Positions 25,361 through 38,242 of a stretch of 64,000 bases of DNA are shown in pieces; position 1 is the stretch's first letter, and the number at the start of each line of letters is the position of its first letter. The stretch comes from Brenneria bubanii. GTDB lineage: Bacteria > Pseudomonadota > Gammaproteobacteria > Enterobacterales > Enterobacteriaceae. The notes under the pieces are model-generated. The model saw nothing but the letters and a program-made list of their open reading frames with translations, was not told where the DNA came from and made no database searches. The stretch covers positions 1 to 64,000 of the forward strand of contig NZ_JAKMAJ010000014.1 of the NCBI RefSeq assembly GCF_022378355.1, written 5' to 3'. The position numbers and the translations under genes are program-made.

Positions 25361-25374
25361 TAGGATGATTCCTA
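25361..25374 (+). promoter_or_regulatory. RcsB box of rprA
   Basis: TAGGATGATTCCTA is a near-perfect dyad of the RcsB type, centred about 35 bases upstream of the inferred transcription start (near 25403). A possible -10 GAATAT is at 25391-25396. In E. coli rprA is the best-known RcsB-activated small RNA gene, so the placement fits. Confidence 0.65.
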
Positions 25375-25402
25375 ATGACTGTTCCCGGCAGAATATCTAG
25401 CA

Positions 25403-25519
25403 TGTTCTACAGAGCTGGTCTTAACCTTTTTGTTAGTCAACTAAGGTTTCCTCCTCGTCAGAGTTAGTAACGAATTGCTGTGTGTAGTCTTTGCCCATCC
25501 CCTGAGATGGGCTTTTTTT
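25403..25519 (+). ncRNA. rprA: RprA small regulatory RNA
   Basis: The 3' part matches my recollection of E. coli RprA almost exactly: AACGAATTGCTGTGTGTAG, TCTTTGCCCATC, and the terminator hairpin GCCCATC-CCCTGA-GATGGGC with seven T residues. Synteny (downstream of ydiK) agrees. RprA is an Hfq-dependent RNA that activates rpoS translation and represses other mRNAs under Rcs control. The 5' half here (25403-25465) does not resemble the E. coli 5' half, so the exact start is inferred from the -10 element and is approximate. Confidence 0.85.
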
Positions 25520-25709
25520 ATGCCCCGCTTCGCGCCGTCGCCAACAAAGTTTGCCGGCCAGAAATTGCGGTCAGCCATGTTTTTGTTAATCTTCTGTTTG
25601 TGTTTCTTCGACTTTGCTTTATATCTTTCTTCTGCCGGATTGCGGCGGGTTTCACGCCCTGCGTTTTCAAATCCATTGATTATATTGGCTTCATTCTCAG
25701 GAGTTTTGC

Positions 25710-26750
25710 ATGGCTAATCTCGCCAGGGGATTGATACTCGGGTTACTAACCAGCCTGATTGCAGGTTGTGATAACGCCCCCCAGACCAACCATCTTCCGC
25801 TCATGTCCATCGAGGGTAAAACCATGGGCACCTTTTACAGCGTAAAAATCAGCGGTGAACCACAGGAAAACAAACAACAGCTTCAGCAGGAGATCGATGC
25901 CCTGCTGGAACAGGCGAATAACGAGATATCCACCTATCGTCAAGATTCGACGCTATCGAAATTCAACCAATACCGCGGCAACGATGCGCAACCCATTAGC
26001 AACGGCATGGCGGATATCATCATGACGGCGCAGCGTATCGGCCGGGCGACAGGCGGCGCAATGGATATCACCGTGGGGCCGTTGGTCAACCTGTGGGGGT
26101 TTGGTCCGCAGAAACAACCGACGCAAATCCCCAGTCAGCAGCAAATTGATCAAGCCAGGCAAATGATCGGGCTCCGCCATCTGAAATTAATCAGCGACGG
26201 TCGGGGTGAATGGATTCAGAAAGATCTGCCCGAGCTGTATGTCGACCTGTCAACCCTGGGCGAGGGCTATGGCGCCGATCTGCTTGCGCAACTGATGGCC
26301 AGGAAAGGCATAACCAATTATCTGGTTTCCGTCGGCGGAGCGATATCCAGCCGCGGAGTCAACGCAGAGGGAATGCCGTGGCGTGTGGCTATCCAGAAGC
26401 CGACCGATCGGGAAAACGCCATGCAGGCGGCGGTCAATCTGCAGGGATATGCCATCAGCACATCAGGAAGCTACCGCAATTACTTTGAGCAAAACGGCCA
26501 ACGCTATTCTCATGTAATCGATCCGACGACCGGAAAGCCCATCACGCATCAGCTGGTCTCCGTCACCGTCATCGCGCCAAGCGCGCTCGAGGCCGACGGC
26601 TGGGATACAGGGCTCATGGTCTTAGGGCAAGAAAAGGCTTTAAAACTGGCGGAGCAGAAAGGGCTGGCCGTTTATCTGATCGTTAAAACCGATAACGGTT
26701 TCCAGGCGGAAATGACGCCTCAGTTCCAGTCATTTTTGATCGCGCAATAG
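25710..26750 (+). CDS. apbE: FAD:protein FMN transferase (ApbE), lipoprotein
   Basis: 346 residues. A lipoprotein signal ends at LTSLIAGC, placing it in the periplasm on a lipid anchor. It covalently attaches FMN to threonines of target flavoproteins such as NqrB/NqrC and RnfG. Motifs are GKTMGTFYSV, GGAMDITVGPLVNLWGFGP, DLSTLGEGYGAD and YSHVIDPTTGKP with the metal-binding residues. The gene stands alone between rprA and ppsA, with a hairpin terminator downstream. Confidence 0.94.
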   Translation: MANLARGLILGLLTSLIAGCDNAPQTNHLPLMSIEGKTMGTFYSVKISGEPQENKQQLQQEIDALLEQANNEISTYRQDSTLSKFNQYRGNDAQPISNGMADIIMTAQRIGRATGGAMDITVGPLVNLWGFGPQKQPTQIPSQQQIDQARQMIGLRHLKLISDGRGEWIQKDLPELYVDLSTLGEGYGADLLAQLMARKGITNYLVSVGGAISSRGVNAEGMPWRVAIQKPTDRENAMQAAVNLQGYAISTSGSYRNYFEQNGQRYSHVIDPTTGKPITHQLVSVTVIAPSALEADGWDTGLMVLGQEKALKLAEQKGLAVYLIVKTDNGFQAEMTPQFQSFLIAQ

Positions 26751-26764
26751 CGCCAGTAACCGCG

Positions 26765-26803
26765 AATAAAAACGCCCGATAGCCTTATCACTATCGGGCG
26801 TCG
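26765..26803. terminator. bidirectional hairpin between apbE and ppsA
   Basis: CGCCCGATAG-CCTTATCA-CTATCGGGCG is a 10-base perfect stem between the convergent genes. It is preceded on the plus strand by an A-rich run, so it should work best for ppsA on the minus strand. The T-run on the apbE side is poor. Confidence 0.75.
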
Positions 26804-26828
26804 CGCATGGCGCTTTCACATTGGGTTA

Positions 26829-29207
26829 TTACTGATGTTCGGCCAGACTCAGCCAGGTTTGCACCACGGTATCCGGGTTGAGCGACAAGCTGTCGATGCC
26901 TTGCTCCATCAGCCACAGCGCGAAATCTTCATGGTCGGACGGCCCCTGACCGCAAATACCTACGTATTTTCCCTGCTTTTTAGCGGCCTTGATCGCCATG
27001 GACAGCAATGCCTTCACGGCGTCATTACGTTCATCAAACAGCTCGGAAACCACGCCGGAATCACGATCCAACCCCAACGCCAGCTGCGTCATATCATTCG
27101 AGCCGATGGAGAAGCCATCGAAATGCGCCAGGAACGCCTCCGCCAACAGGGCGTTAGAGGGGATCTCGCACATCATGATAATTTTCAGACCATCCTCGCC
27201 GCGCCGTAGCCCCTGCCGAGCCAATTCATCAATAACCGCCTTCGCCTGCGCGACGGTACGGACAAACGGAATCATGATCTCGACATTTTTTAACCCCATG
27301 TCGTTTCGCACGCGCTTAATCGCTTCACATTCCAGGGCAAAACAGGCTTTAAAGTCTGGTGAAACATAACGTCCCGCGCCGCGGAAGCCGAGCATCGGGT
27401 TTTCTTCATGCGGCTCGTAGCCCTCGCCGCCCAGCAGATTGGCATATTCATTGGATTTAAAATCGGATAAGCGCACGATCACCCGCTTTGGTGAAAAAGC
27501 CGCGCCCAGCGTAGCGATGCCTTCCGTCAATCGGGCAACATAGAATTCGACCGGATCGTCATAGCCATGCATCAATGCCTTGATTTCACGCTGTAGCGCC
27601 GGCGTCTGGCGATCAAACTCCAGCAGCGCGCGCGGATGAACGCCGATCATGCGGTTAATGATGAACTCCAGACGCGCCAGCCCGACGCCTTCGTTCGGCA
27701 AGCAGGCAAAATCGAAAGCACGGTCGGGATTACCGACGTTCATCATGATCTTCAGCGGCAAATCCGGCATGTGGTCAATCTGCGAGCTTTTCACCGTGAA
27801 ATCCAGCAGATCCTGATACACATAGCCGGTATCCCCCTCGGCGCAGGATACCGTCACTTTCTGTCGGTTACTCAGGCGTACCGTGGCGTCGCCGCAGCCA
27901 ACCACGGCCGGAATCCCCAACTCGCGGGCGATAATCGCCGCGTGGCAGGTACGGCCGCCGCGATTGGTCACAATGGCGGCGGCTTTTTTCATGATCGGCT
28001 CCCAGTCCGGATCGGTCATGTCGGTCACCAGCACATCGCCCGCATTAATCAAATGCATTTCGCTGATGTCCTGAATCACTTTCACTTCGCCCGCGCCGAT
28101 ACGATGACCGATAGCCCGCCCTTCAACCACGACCTCGCCGCCGGACGGCAGGTGGTAGCGTTCCATGACCTGACCGTTGGAGCGAACCGTTTCCGGACGC
28201 GCCTGAACGATATACAGCTTGCCGCTGTGCCCATCTTTCGCCCATTCGATATCCATCGGCCGGCCATAGTGTTTTTCGATCAACAGCGCCTGACGAGCCA
28301 GCGCCTGCACTTCATCATCGCTGAGGCTGAAACGCAGGCGCTGTTGCTCGGGAACATCCTCGATCTGCACCTGCTTGCCGTGCTCCTGGCTGGCCGCGTA
28401 GACCATGCGGATTTTTTTCGATCCCATATTGCGACGCACAATCGCCGGTTTGTTATTGCGTAACGTCGGCTTGTGCACATAAAACTCATCGGGGTTAACC
28501 GCGCCCTGCACCACCATCTCACCCAATCCATAGGCCGAGGTGATGAATACCACCTGATCAAAACCGGACTCGGTGTCGATAGTGAACATCACGCCGGCCG
28601 ATGCCAGATCGGAGCGCACCATCCGCTGTACTCCGGCCGATAAAGCGACGCCGCGATGGTCATATCCCTGATGAACGCGATAGGAAATAGCGCGATCGTT
28701 GAACAGGGAAGCGAACACGTGTTTCACCGCCACCATCACCGCATCGATCCCCTGCACATTCAGGAACGTTTCCTGCTGCCCGGCAAACGAGGCATCCGGC
28801 ATATCCTCAGCGGTTGCGGATGAACGCACGGCAAAGGAGGCGTCTTTTTCGCCTTCGGCCAGTTGTTGGTACGCATCCCGGATCGCCTGCTCAAGCCCTG
28901 GCTGGAACGGCGTATCGATAATCCACTGGCGAATTTGCGTCCCGGCTTTCGCCAGTTGGCTTACATCATCAATGTCGGTGTGATCCAACAGATCATAGAT
29001 GCGCTGATTAATGCCGCTTTGATTAAGAAAATCATTAAACGCCTGAGCCGTAGTCGCAAAACCATTAGGCACCGCCACGCCAAGTTCAGACAGGTTGGTG
29101 ATCATCTCTCCCAGAGAGGCGTTCTTGCCCCCCACCCGTTCAACGTCGTGCATACCAAGCTGGTTATACCAGAGGACATTCCGCAATTCAGAGCCGTTAT
29201 TGGACAT
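26829..29207 (-). CDS. ppsA: phosphoenolpyruvate synthase
   Basis: 792 residues, identical in length to E. coli PpsA. It makes PEP from pyruvate and ATP (with AMP and phosphate as products) in gluconeogenesis. The N-terminal ATP-grasp domain has [27 protein letters not shown]. The phosphohistidine is in [21 protein letters not shown]. The C-terminal PEP-binding barrel ends with [30 protein letters not shown]. The start at 29207 (MSNNGSE) has AAGGA upstream. It is divergent to its regulator ppsR and preceded by a Cra site. Confidence 0.97.
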   Translation of the reverse strand: MSNNGSELRNVLWYNQLGMHDVERVGGKNASLGEMITNLSELGVAVPNGFATTAQAFNDFLNQSGINQRIYDLLDHTDIDDVSQLAKAGTQIRQWIIDTPFQPGLEQAIRDAYQQLAEGEKDASFAVRSSATAEDMPDASFAGQQETFLNVQGIDAVMVAVKHVFASLFNDRAISYRVHQGYDHRGVALSAGVQRMVRSDLASAGVMFTIDTESGFDQVVFITSAYGLGEMVVQGAVNPDEFYVHKPTLRNNKPAIVRRNMGSKKIRMVYAASQEHGKQVQIEDVPEQQRLRFSLSDDEVQALARQALLIEKHYGRPMDIEWAKDGHSGKLYIVQARPETVRSNGQVMERYHLPSGGEVVVEGRAIGHRIGAGEVKVIQDISEMHLINAGDVLVTDMTDPDWEPIMKKAAAIVTNRGGRTCHAAIIARELGIPAVVGCGDATVRLSNRQKVTVSCAEGDTGYVYQDLLDFTVKSSQIDHMPDLPLKIMMNVGNPDRAFDFACLPNEGVGLARLEFIINRMIGVHPRALLEFDRQTPALQREIKALMHGYDDPVEFYVARLTEGIATLGAAFSPKRVIVRLSDFKSNEYANLLGGEGYEPHEENPMLGFRGAGRYVSPDFKACFALECEAIKRVRNDMGLKNVEIMIPFVRTVAQAKAVIDELARQGLRRGEDGLKIIMMCEIPSNALLAEAFLAHFDGFSIGSNDMTQLALGLDRDSGVVSELFDERNDAVKALLSMAIKAAKKQGKYVGICGQGPSDHEDFALWLMEQGIDSLSLNPDTVVQTWLSLAEHQ

Positions 29208-29312
29208 CGAAAAAAATCCTTTCTGCATACAAGTATGGGTATGGAAACATTCGGTTGAGAATCAGTCTCAACACAATCAGCGTAGCATAGCGTTTTATAA
29301 AGTATGGAAAGG

Positions 29313-29324
29313 TGAATCGATCAA
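29313..29324 (-). promoter_or_regulatory. Cra (FruR) site upstream of ppsA
   Basis: TGAATCGATCAA fits the Cra half-site consensus TGAAWCGNTTNA closely. It lies about 110 bases before the ppsA start. Cra activates gluconeogenic ppsA in relatives. Confidence 0.6.
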
Positions 29325-29506
29325 CCTATGAAAAAAAACTGATTTCACAGATCAACATCGACCAATGCGCTAAAAATAAAATATTGCGAAAGATCGTTAT
29401 CGTTATCATGCTGATAATGAAATCGTGTTTTAATAAAACAGTTGGCTAAATTCATTTTTTGACGGTTTTGGCATGTGTTTTCTTGAAAAAACAACAAGGA
29501 GTGGAT

Positions 29507-30328
29507 GTGGAAAGAAGCGTATTTTATGTGTCGGATGGAACGGCAATCACGGCGGAAGTGCTTGGTCACGCGGTACTTTCACAGTTTCCGGTAAGCACAG
29601 TGAGCTATACGTTACCCTTCGTCGAAAACGAGACGCGCGCCAGGGCCGTTTGCGAACAGATAAACATCTCCTACCGGCAAAGCGGACTGCGTCCGCTGGT
29701 GTTTTATTCGATCGTGACGCCGACGGTAAGGGATATTATCACCGGCAGCGAGGGGTTTTGTCAGGATATCGTGCAGGCGCTGGTGGCGCCGCTGCAGCAG
29801 GAACTCGACATAGCTCCGGCGCCGATCGCCAACCGGACTCATGGACTTACGGCCAATAATCTGGGTAAATATGACGCGCGTATCGCCGCCATCGACTACA
29901 CGCTGGCCCACGACGACGGCATTTCCCTGCGTAACCTCGATCAGGCTCAGGTCATCCTGCTTGGCGTTTCACGCTGCGGCAAAACCCCCACCAGCCTCTA
30001 CCTGGCGATGCAATTCGGTATTCGCGCCGCCAACTATCCGTTCATCGCCGACGACATGGATAACCTGCGTTTGCCCGATGCGCTGAAACCTTTCCAGCAT
30101 AAACTGTTCGGACTGACCATTGATACAGAACGGCTGGCCGCAATCCGCGAAGAGCGCCGCGGCAACAGTCGCTATGCCTCGCTGCGCCAATGCCGTATGG
30201 AACTGAGTGAAGTTGAAGCGTTATTTCGCAAACATCAGATTAAATATATCAACACCACCAACTATTCTGTTGAAGAGATCTCCGCCAAGATTATCGATAT
30301 TCTGGGCATGAGCAGACGCATGTATTAG
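29507..30328 (+). CDS. ppsR: PEP synthase regulatory kinase/pyrophosphorylase (DUF299)
   Basis: 273 residues (277 in E. coli). It phosphorylates PpsA on a threonine with ADP to inactivate it, and removes the phosphate again with inorganic phosphate. The P-loop is [15 protein letters not shown] and the N-terminus is [19 protein letters not shown]. The start is taken as GTG at 29507 ([11 protein letters not shown]), with AAGGAG 5 bases upstream. The frame runs further upstream to 29459 without a plausible start. It is divergent from ppsA as in E. coli, but aroH, the next E. coli gene, is absent here. Confidence 0.95.
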   Translation: MERSVFYVSDGTAITAEVLGHAVLSQFPVSTVSYTLPFVENETRARAVCEQINISYRQSGLRPLVFYSIVTPTVRDIITGSEGFCQDIVQALVAPLQQELDIAPAPIANRTHGLTANNLGKYDARIAAIDYTLAHDDGISLRNLDQAQVILLGVSRCGKTPTSLYLAMQFGIRAANYPFIADDMDNLRLPDALKPFQHKLFGLTIDTERLAAIREERRGNSRYASLRQCRMELSEVEALFRKHQIKYINTTNYSVEEISAKIIDILGMSRRMY

Positions 30329-30444
30329 CACCGTGCGAAACCACGCGCAGACAGGGGAGCTATCAGACGGCGAACGGCGAGGCAGCCGCATCGCCATTGA
30401 CGCAATGCGCGTCGCCCGCCTGGTTTTGTCGATTTATCCGCGGC

Positions 30445-31161
30445 CTATAAAGCGAGTTTATTACGTTGCATATAAAAGCTCACCTGATAGTCATGGGCAT
30501 TAATCATGATGGAAAAATCGATATATTCACCACTTACCGTTTTCGCCAACGAGGTCATCTGTAACAACGGCGTACCCTCACTGACCTTCAGTAGTCCGGC
30601 TACCAGGCTATCGGCCAGAATCGGGGAAAAAATTTCGTAGCAGCCGGCGATCTCAACGTGCTTTTCATCTTCAATATAAGCAAATTTCGAACCCTGCAGG
30701 TGTCTAATGGAGAGGTCGGGAAAAGGCGCGATAGGCAAATAACTGTCTTCCAACATGCAGGCCTTGCCATCCACGTAGCGTATACGGCGCGCAAAATAAA
30801 TGCTTTCGTCGGTGCGCAGCCGAAGTTGCCGGGCAATCGCTGGCGGCGCGGGAATGGTCCGAAACTCAACGACGTGGTTGTTGTTTGTTCGGCCAATCAC
30901 GCGCATATGCTCGGCGAAACTGTTCAGCGCGCGGCCTTCATGCTGAACATCTTTCTGCAAGATGTAGGTTCCGCTACCGTGACGGCGCTGTAGCAAGCCT
31001 TCATCAGCCAACTGCGCTATCGCTCTGCGGATGGTCATTCGCGAAACGGCAAATTCAACCACCAGACTCTTCTCTGACGGCAACGCGTCGCCGATGCGAA
31101 ATTCTGACGAATTGATGCGCGATCGGATCTGTTCCGCGATAGATTTGTATATCACTTTCAC
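30445..31161 (-). CDS. GntR/HutC-family transcriptional regulator, likely alpha-glucoside operon repressor
   Basis: 238 residues. The N-terminal winged helix has ALPSEKSLVVEFAVSRMTIRRAIAQLADEGLLQRR, and a C-terminal UTRA ligand-binding domain (about 80-235) follows. It is divergent from the alpha-glucoside PTS/GH4 operon, separated by 298 bases, and probably senses a phosphorylated sugar to control it, as TreR- and GlvR-type regulators do. The operator was not identified. It lies convergent to ppsR with a 116-base gap. Confidence 0.88.
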   Translation of the reverse strand: MKVIYKSIAEQIRSRINSSEFRIGDALPSEKSLVVEFAVSRMTIRRAIAQLADEGLLQRRHGSGTYILQKDVQHEGRALNSFAEHMRVIGRTNNNHVVEFRTIPAPPAIARQLRLRTDESIYFARRIRYVDGKACMLEDSYLPIAPFPDLSIRHLQGSKFAYIEDEKHVEIAGCYEIFSPILADSLVAGLLKVSEGTPLLQMTSLAKTVSGEYIDFSIMINAHDYQVSFYMQRNKLAL

Positions 31162-31459
31162 ACCTCTTTTTTAAAGTAAACCGGCTGCATTTTCGTGATT
31201 TCATCGAAAAAATAAATCGAATTATCAATTAATTAGTATGAAAAATGGGTAATGACCTACGTTTACCGCGTCAAGATGTCTGCGAAAAAGGGAAAAAGCA
31301 TACCTCTCAGACCTTGGTTAAATCATGATTCACTTCACATATCTCGGGTTAAATAACTACCCGCCTTATTCAATCTTTATATTCTCAAACCACAATAAAA
31401 TATTAAGACGTAAAAAAAGTAGCTTTTCCCCTACAAAATTTAAAATGAAGGAAAACACT

Positions 31460-34362
<2,903 letters not shown>

Positions 34363-34368
34363 CCGCAG

Positions 34369-34399
34369 CGCCCCCTCTCCGCCGCGCGAGGGGGCGTTT
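34369..34399 (+). terminator. terminator of the alpha-glucoside operon
   Basis: CGCCCCCTC-TCCGCCGCGC-GAGGGGGCG followed by TTT, starting 7 bases after the aglB stop. A strong stem with a short T-run. Confidence 0.75.
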
Positions 34400-34499
34400 A
34401 CATCACCGATTCGGTAAAACGCCGCCTTATTCACGCGATCCCGCGCTCTCGCTCATCGCCGACGTCAGATTTCCCCTGGATTAAGAAAATTTCACTTGA

Positions 34500-34517
34500 T
34501 GTAACTTTTTTGTTACA
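34500..34517. repeat. TGTAAC-T6-GTTACA inverted repeat
   Basis: A perfect 6-base dyad around six T residues, directly abutting the hmu Fur box. It could be part of the promoter or a binding site for another regulator. Confidence 0.35.
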
Positions 34518-34533
34518 TGAAAATGATTCTCAT
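34517..34533 (+). promoter_or_regulatory. Fur box of the hmu operon
   Basis: ATGAAAAT-G-ATTCTCAT is a one-mismatch palindrome fitting the Fur consensus. It lies 48 bases before the hmuS start and predicts iron repression of haem uptake. Confidence 0.8.
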
Positions 34534-34580
34534 TAGTTTCTGTCTGGGCCGTGACGATGACAACGAATAAGGAAGCGATA

Positions 34581-35630
34581 ATGCAGACTTCAATTTACCA
34601 ACAATACCGACAGGCAAAAATCGCACACCCGCGGAAATATGCCCGCGATCTGGCCGAGCTGATCGGCATTAGCGAAGCCGAGCTGACACATTCGCGCGTC
34701 GGGCAGGATGCGCAGCGCCTTCAGGGCGATGCCAAAACCTGGCTGACCGCGCTGGAATCGGTGGGCGGCACCAAATCCATCACCCGCAATAGCTACGCCG
34801 TGCATGAGCACGCCGGTTATTACCGCAACCAACAGCTGGACGGTCATGCCGGCTTGATTCTTAACCCGCGCGAGCTGGATTTACGACTGTTCCTGCACCA
34901 GTGGGCGTCCGCCTTTTCATTGGTGGAAACCACGCCGCGCGGGGAACGCCAAAGCATTCAGTTTTTTGACCACCAGGGCGACGCCATCCTGAAGGTCTAC
35001 GCTACCGACGCCAGCGATATGCCGGCATGGCGGCGGTTCGTCGACCACTATGCCGCCGATGAAAATCCGCCGCTGGCCATCCAACCGCGGGCCGACTCGG
35101 CCGCCGTCGCTGAAACGCCGCATCATCCCGCGCTTGAAGCCGAATGGCGCGCCATGACCGATATTCACCAGTTTTTCATTCTGCTGCGGCGTTACAATCT
35201 GACTCGGCAACAGGCTTTCAGAGCCGTAAGCGATGATCTGGCCTATCAGGTCGATAATGCGGCGCTGTCACAAATTTTGTTCGCCGCCAGAGACGCGCAA
35301 AACGAAATCATGGTTTTTGTCGGCAACCGCGGCTGCGTACAGATTTTCACCGGAAAAATCGAGCGTGTGGAGCGTCTGGATCAGCACGCTGAATGGATTA
35401 ATGTGTTCAATCGGGACTTTACGCTGCATCTGCTCGAAAACGCTATCGCCGAAAGCTGGATAACGCGTAAACCGAGCGCCGACGGCATTGTCACCAGTCT
35501 GGAACTTTACGCCGCCGACGGTACGCAAATCGCGCAGTTATTCGGACAACGGACCGAAGGCACTCCCGAACAACAACAGTGGCGCGATCAGATCGGCACG
35601 CTGAAACCGCTGAAGGGTCTTGCCGCATGA
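34581..35630 (+). CDS. hmuS: haem-degrading/haem-trafficking protein HmuS
   Basis: 349 residues of the duplicated HemS/ChuS fold. It receives haem in the cytoplasm and degrades it or hands it on. The two similar halves show in [12 protein letters not shown]...[16 protein letters not shown] and [22 protein letters not shown]...[16 protein letters not shown]-type blocks. The start at 34581 follows AAGGAAG. The frame begins 10 codons earlier, but those codons contain the ribosome binding site. The stop overlaps hmuT (ATGA). Unusually, no hmuR receptor gene precedes it. Confidence 0.92.
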   Translation: MQTSIYQQYRQAKIAHPRKYARDLAELIGISEAELTHSRVGQDAQRLQGDAKTWLTALESVGGTKSITRNSYAVHEHAGYYRNQQLDGHAGLILNPRELDLRLFLHQWASAFSLVETTPRGERQSIQFFDHQGDAILKVYATDASDMPAWRRFVDHYAADENPPLAIQPRADSAAVAETPHHPALEAEWRAMTDIHQFFILLRRYNLTRQQAFRAVSDDLAYQVDNAALSQILFAARDAQNEIMVFVGNRGCVQIFTGKIERVERLDQHAEWINVFNRDFTLHLLENAIAESWITRKPSADGIVTSLELYAADGTQIAQLFGQRTEGTPEQQQWRDQIGTLKPLKGLAA

Positions 35631-36445
35631 AAAACTGGATTTTCCCGCTATTAATGATTCTGCCGTTAAGCGTTGCGGCCGAAGAGCGTATCGTCTCCAT
35701 CGGCGGCGACGTCACTGAAATCATCTATGCGTTGGGAGGCGAAAAAGATCTGGTTGCCAGAGACAGCACCAGTCTTCATCCCGACGCCGCCGCCAAACTG
35801 CCCGACGTGGGCTACATGCGCCAGCTTAACACCGAGGGCATTCTGGCGATGAAACCCTCGTTGGTGATCGCCAGCGATCTGTCGCAACCCTCGCTGGTCC
35901 TGCAACAGGTGAAGGACAGCGGCGCCCGGGTGATCAAGGTGCCGGCCAAACCTGCGCCGGAAACCGTCGCACAAAAGATTAGCGTGATATCTCAGGCGCT
36001 GCACAAGGAAGCGGAAGGCAAAAAGTTGACTGAAACGTATCAGCAGCAGTTAGCCGACGTTGCCGGCACGCCATTACCGGTTAAGGCGCTGTTCGTCCTC
36101 AGCCATGGCGGTATGACGGCGATGGCGGCCGGCAAGAATACCCCGGCCGATACCATTATTCGTCAAGTCGGATTAACCAACGCCATGCAGTCCATCGAAC
36201 GCTATCAGCCGCTGTCGCAGGAAGGCGTGGTCGCCAGCGCGCCGGACCTGCTGCTGATCTCGACCCAGGGGCTAAAAAGCCTGGGCGGGGAAGCGCAAAT
36301 CTGGAAACTACCCGGTCTGGCATTCACCCCGGCGGGGAAAAACCAGCGTCTGCTGGTAGTTGACGATATGGCGATGCTCGGCTTTACGTTGGAAACTCCC
36401 GCACTGATGGCGACCCTCCGCCAGACGGCAGAACAGATCAAATGA
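35627..36445 (+). CDS. hmuT: haem ABC transporter periplasmic binding protein HmuT
   Basis: 272 residues. A signal peptide ends at PLSVAAEE. The mature protein is a cluster A-type binding protein ([32 protein letters not shown]). It carries haem from the outer-membrane receptor to HmuUV. The conserved Tyr region is seen in [19 protein letters not shown]. It overlaps hmuS and hmuU by ATGA junctions. Confidence 0.94.
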   Translation: MKNWIFPLLMILPLSVAAEERIVSIGGDVTEIIYALGGEKDLVARDSTSLHPDAAAKLPDVGYMRQLNTEGILAMKPSLVIASDLSQPSLVLQQVKDSGARVIKVPAKPAPETVAQKISVISQALHKEAEGKKLTETYQQQLADVAGTPLPVKALFVLSHGGMTAMAAGKNTPADTIIRQVGLTNAMQSIERYQPLSQEGVVASAPDLLLISTQGLKSLGGEAQIWKLPGLAFTPAGKNQRLLVVDDMAMLGFTLETPALMATLRQTAEQIK

Positions 36446-37446
36446 TGCAGCGGTTTCATCCACGTTATTTACTCGTCGCCCTGCTGCTGTTTCTATTGAT
36501 GCTGGCGGCAGGCGCGGCGAATCTCGGCGCGCTTACCCTGTCGTTCAAGACGCTGTGGCAAATGCCGTTTAGCGATCCGCTGTGGCATGTCTGGTTGAAT
36601 ATCCGCCTTCCCCGCGTGCTGCTGGCGGTACTGGTCGGCAGCGCGCTGGCCTGTTCCGGCGCCATCATGCAGGGATTGTTTCGTAATCCGCTGGCCGATC
36701 CCGGACTGCTGGGGATAAGCAGCGGCGCCGCGCTCTGTGTGGCATTAACCATTGTGCTGCCTCTCGGCATTCCGCCGTTGCTATCGCTTTATAGCCCGAT
36801 GCTGGCGGCCTTTATCGGCAGCCTGGCGATTACCGCGATGATTTTTATCCTGAGCCGCGCCGAACAGGGGGGCGTGACGCGTTTGTTGTTGGCCGGCATT
36901 GCGCTTAACGCGCTGTGTATCGCCAGCATCGGCGTCCTCACCTACATCAGCACCGATCAGCAACTGCGTCAGTTTTCACTGTGGGGCATGGGCAGCCTGG
37001 GTCAGGCGCAGTGGCCGATGCTGTTGGTCGCCGCTTCGCTGGTGCTGCCGGCGATCGTGATTACCCTGTATCAAAGCCACCGTTTAAACCTGCTGCAGTT
37101 GGGTGATGAAGAAGCGCATTATCTCGGCGTGAACGTCCAGCGCACCAAACATAGCCTGCTGCTGTTAAGTTCGCTGCTGGTGGGCGTCGCCGTCGCCGTC
37201 AGCGGCGTGATCGGCTTTCTGGGACTGATTATTCCCCATCTCATTCGCATGCGGCTTGGCGCCGACCACCGCTGGCTGCTTCCCGGCTCTATGCTGGCGG
37301 GCGCCTGTCTGCTGCTGATTGCCGATACGCTGGCGCGCACCGTCCTGTCGCCGGCGGAAATACCGGTCGGACTGTTCACCAGCCTGATTGGCGCCCCTTA
37401 CCTGTTATGGCTGATTGTGCAACAGAAAGGCGGCGGCAATGAATAA
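36442..37446 (+). CDS. hmuU: haem ABC transporter permease HmuU
   Basis: 334 residues of the FecCD/BtuC permease family with about ten membrane helices. Family blocks [43 protein letters not shown] and [16 protein letters not shown] are present. It works as a dimer with HmuV in the inner membrane. It starts ATGATG, overlapping the hmuT stop. Confidence 0.95.
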   Translation: MMQRFHPRYLLVALLLFLLMLAAGAANLGALTLSFKTLWQMPFSDPLWHVWLNIRLPRVLLAVLVGSALACSGAIMQGLFRNPLADPGLLGISSGAALCVALTIVLPLGIPPLLSLYSPMLAAFIGSLAITAMIFILSRAEQGGVTRLLLAGIALNALCIASIGVLTYISTDQQLRQFSLWGMGSLGQAQWPMLLVAASLVLPAIVITLYQSHRLNLLQLGDEEAHYLGVNVQRTKHSLLLLSSLLVGVAVAVSGVIGFLGLIIPHLIRMRLGADHRWLLPGSMLAGACLLLIADTLARTVLSPAEIPVGLFTSLIGAPYLLWLIVQQKGGGNE

Positions 37447-38236
37447 AAGCGAGCTGGCTAACGCGCTGGTCGCCCGCAACCTGAGTTTTCAGACCGGCGG
37501 ACGATACCTGACGCAGAATATTTCACTGGAAGTGCATTGTGGCGAGATTGTGGCGATTATCGGCCCCAACGGCGCGGGAAAATCCACGCTGCTGCGCCTG
37601 TTGACCGGTTATCTGACGCCGGATCGGGGCGAGTGCCGGTTAGCCGGCAAGCCATTTTCCCAGTGGTCGCCGACCGTACTGGCGAAAACCCGGGCGGTGA
37701 TGCGTCAGCACAGCGGACTGGCTTTCGCTTTCAGCGTTCAGGAGGTCGTCGCCATGGGACGTTCCCCGCACGGGCGGGGCCGGCAAAATGATGACATCAT
37801 CCAACGGGTCATGGAACAAACCGGCTGTTGGGATCTGGCGCGACGCGACTACCGCCACCTTTCCGGCGGCGAACAACAGCGCGTACAGTTGGCCCGCGTA
37901 CTGGCTCAACTTTGGCATCCGCAGCCGACGCCGGGATGGCTGTTTCTCGACGAGCCCACGTCGGCGCTGGATCTCTATCATCAGCAGCATCTGCTGCGGC
38001 TGCTGAAAAAGCTGACCCGCCAGCAACCGATGGCCGTATGCTGCGTACTGCACGATCTTAATCTGGCCGCCCTGTATGCCGACCGTATTTTACTGCTGCA
38101 TGAAGGGAAACTGGTGGCGCAGGGATCGCCGGATCACGTGTTGCAAACGACGCTTCTCACCCGCTGGTATCAAGCCGACCTGTGCGTCGCCCCGCATCCC
38201 GAGTACCCGATCCCTCAAATCTATCTGCGACGGTAA
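37439..38236 (+). CDS. hmuV: haem ABC transporter ATPase HmuV
   Basis: 265 residues. Walker [10 protein letters not shown], signature LSGGEQQRV, Walker [13 protein letters not shown], and the switch His in [15 protein letters not shown]. It powers HmuU. The start at 37439 overlaps hmuU by 8 bases. Its stop lies 6 bases from the convergent selO stop, so transcription of the two genes collides. Confidence 0.95.
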   Translation: MNKSELANALVARNLSFQTGGRYLTQNISLEVHCGEIVAIIGPNGAGKSTLLRLLTGYLTPDRGECRLAGKPFSQWSPTVLAKTRAVMRQHSGLAFAFSVQEVVAMGRSPHGRGRQNDDIIQRVMEQTGCWDLARRDYRHLSGGEQQRVQLARVLAQLWHPQPTPGWLFLDEPTSALDLYHQQHLLRLLKKLTRQQPMAVCCVLHDLNLAALYADRILLLHEGKLVAQGSPDHVLQTTLLTRWYQADLCVAPHPEYPIPQIYLRR

Positions 38237-38242
38237 AGGGGT

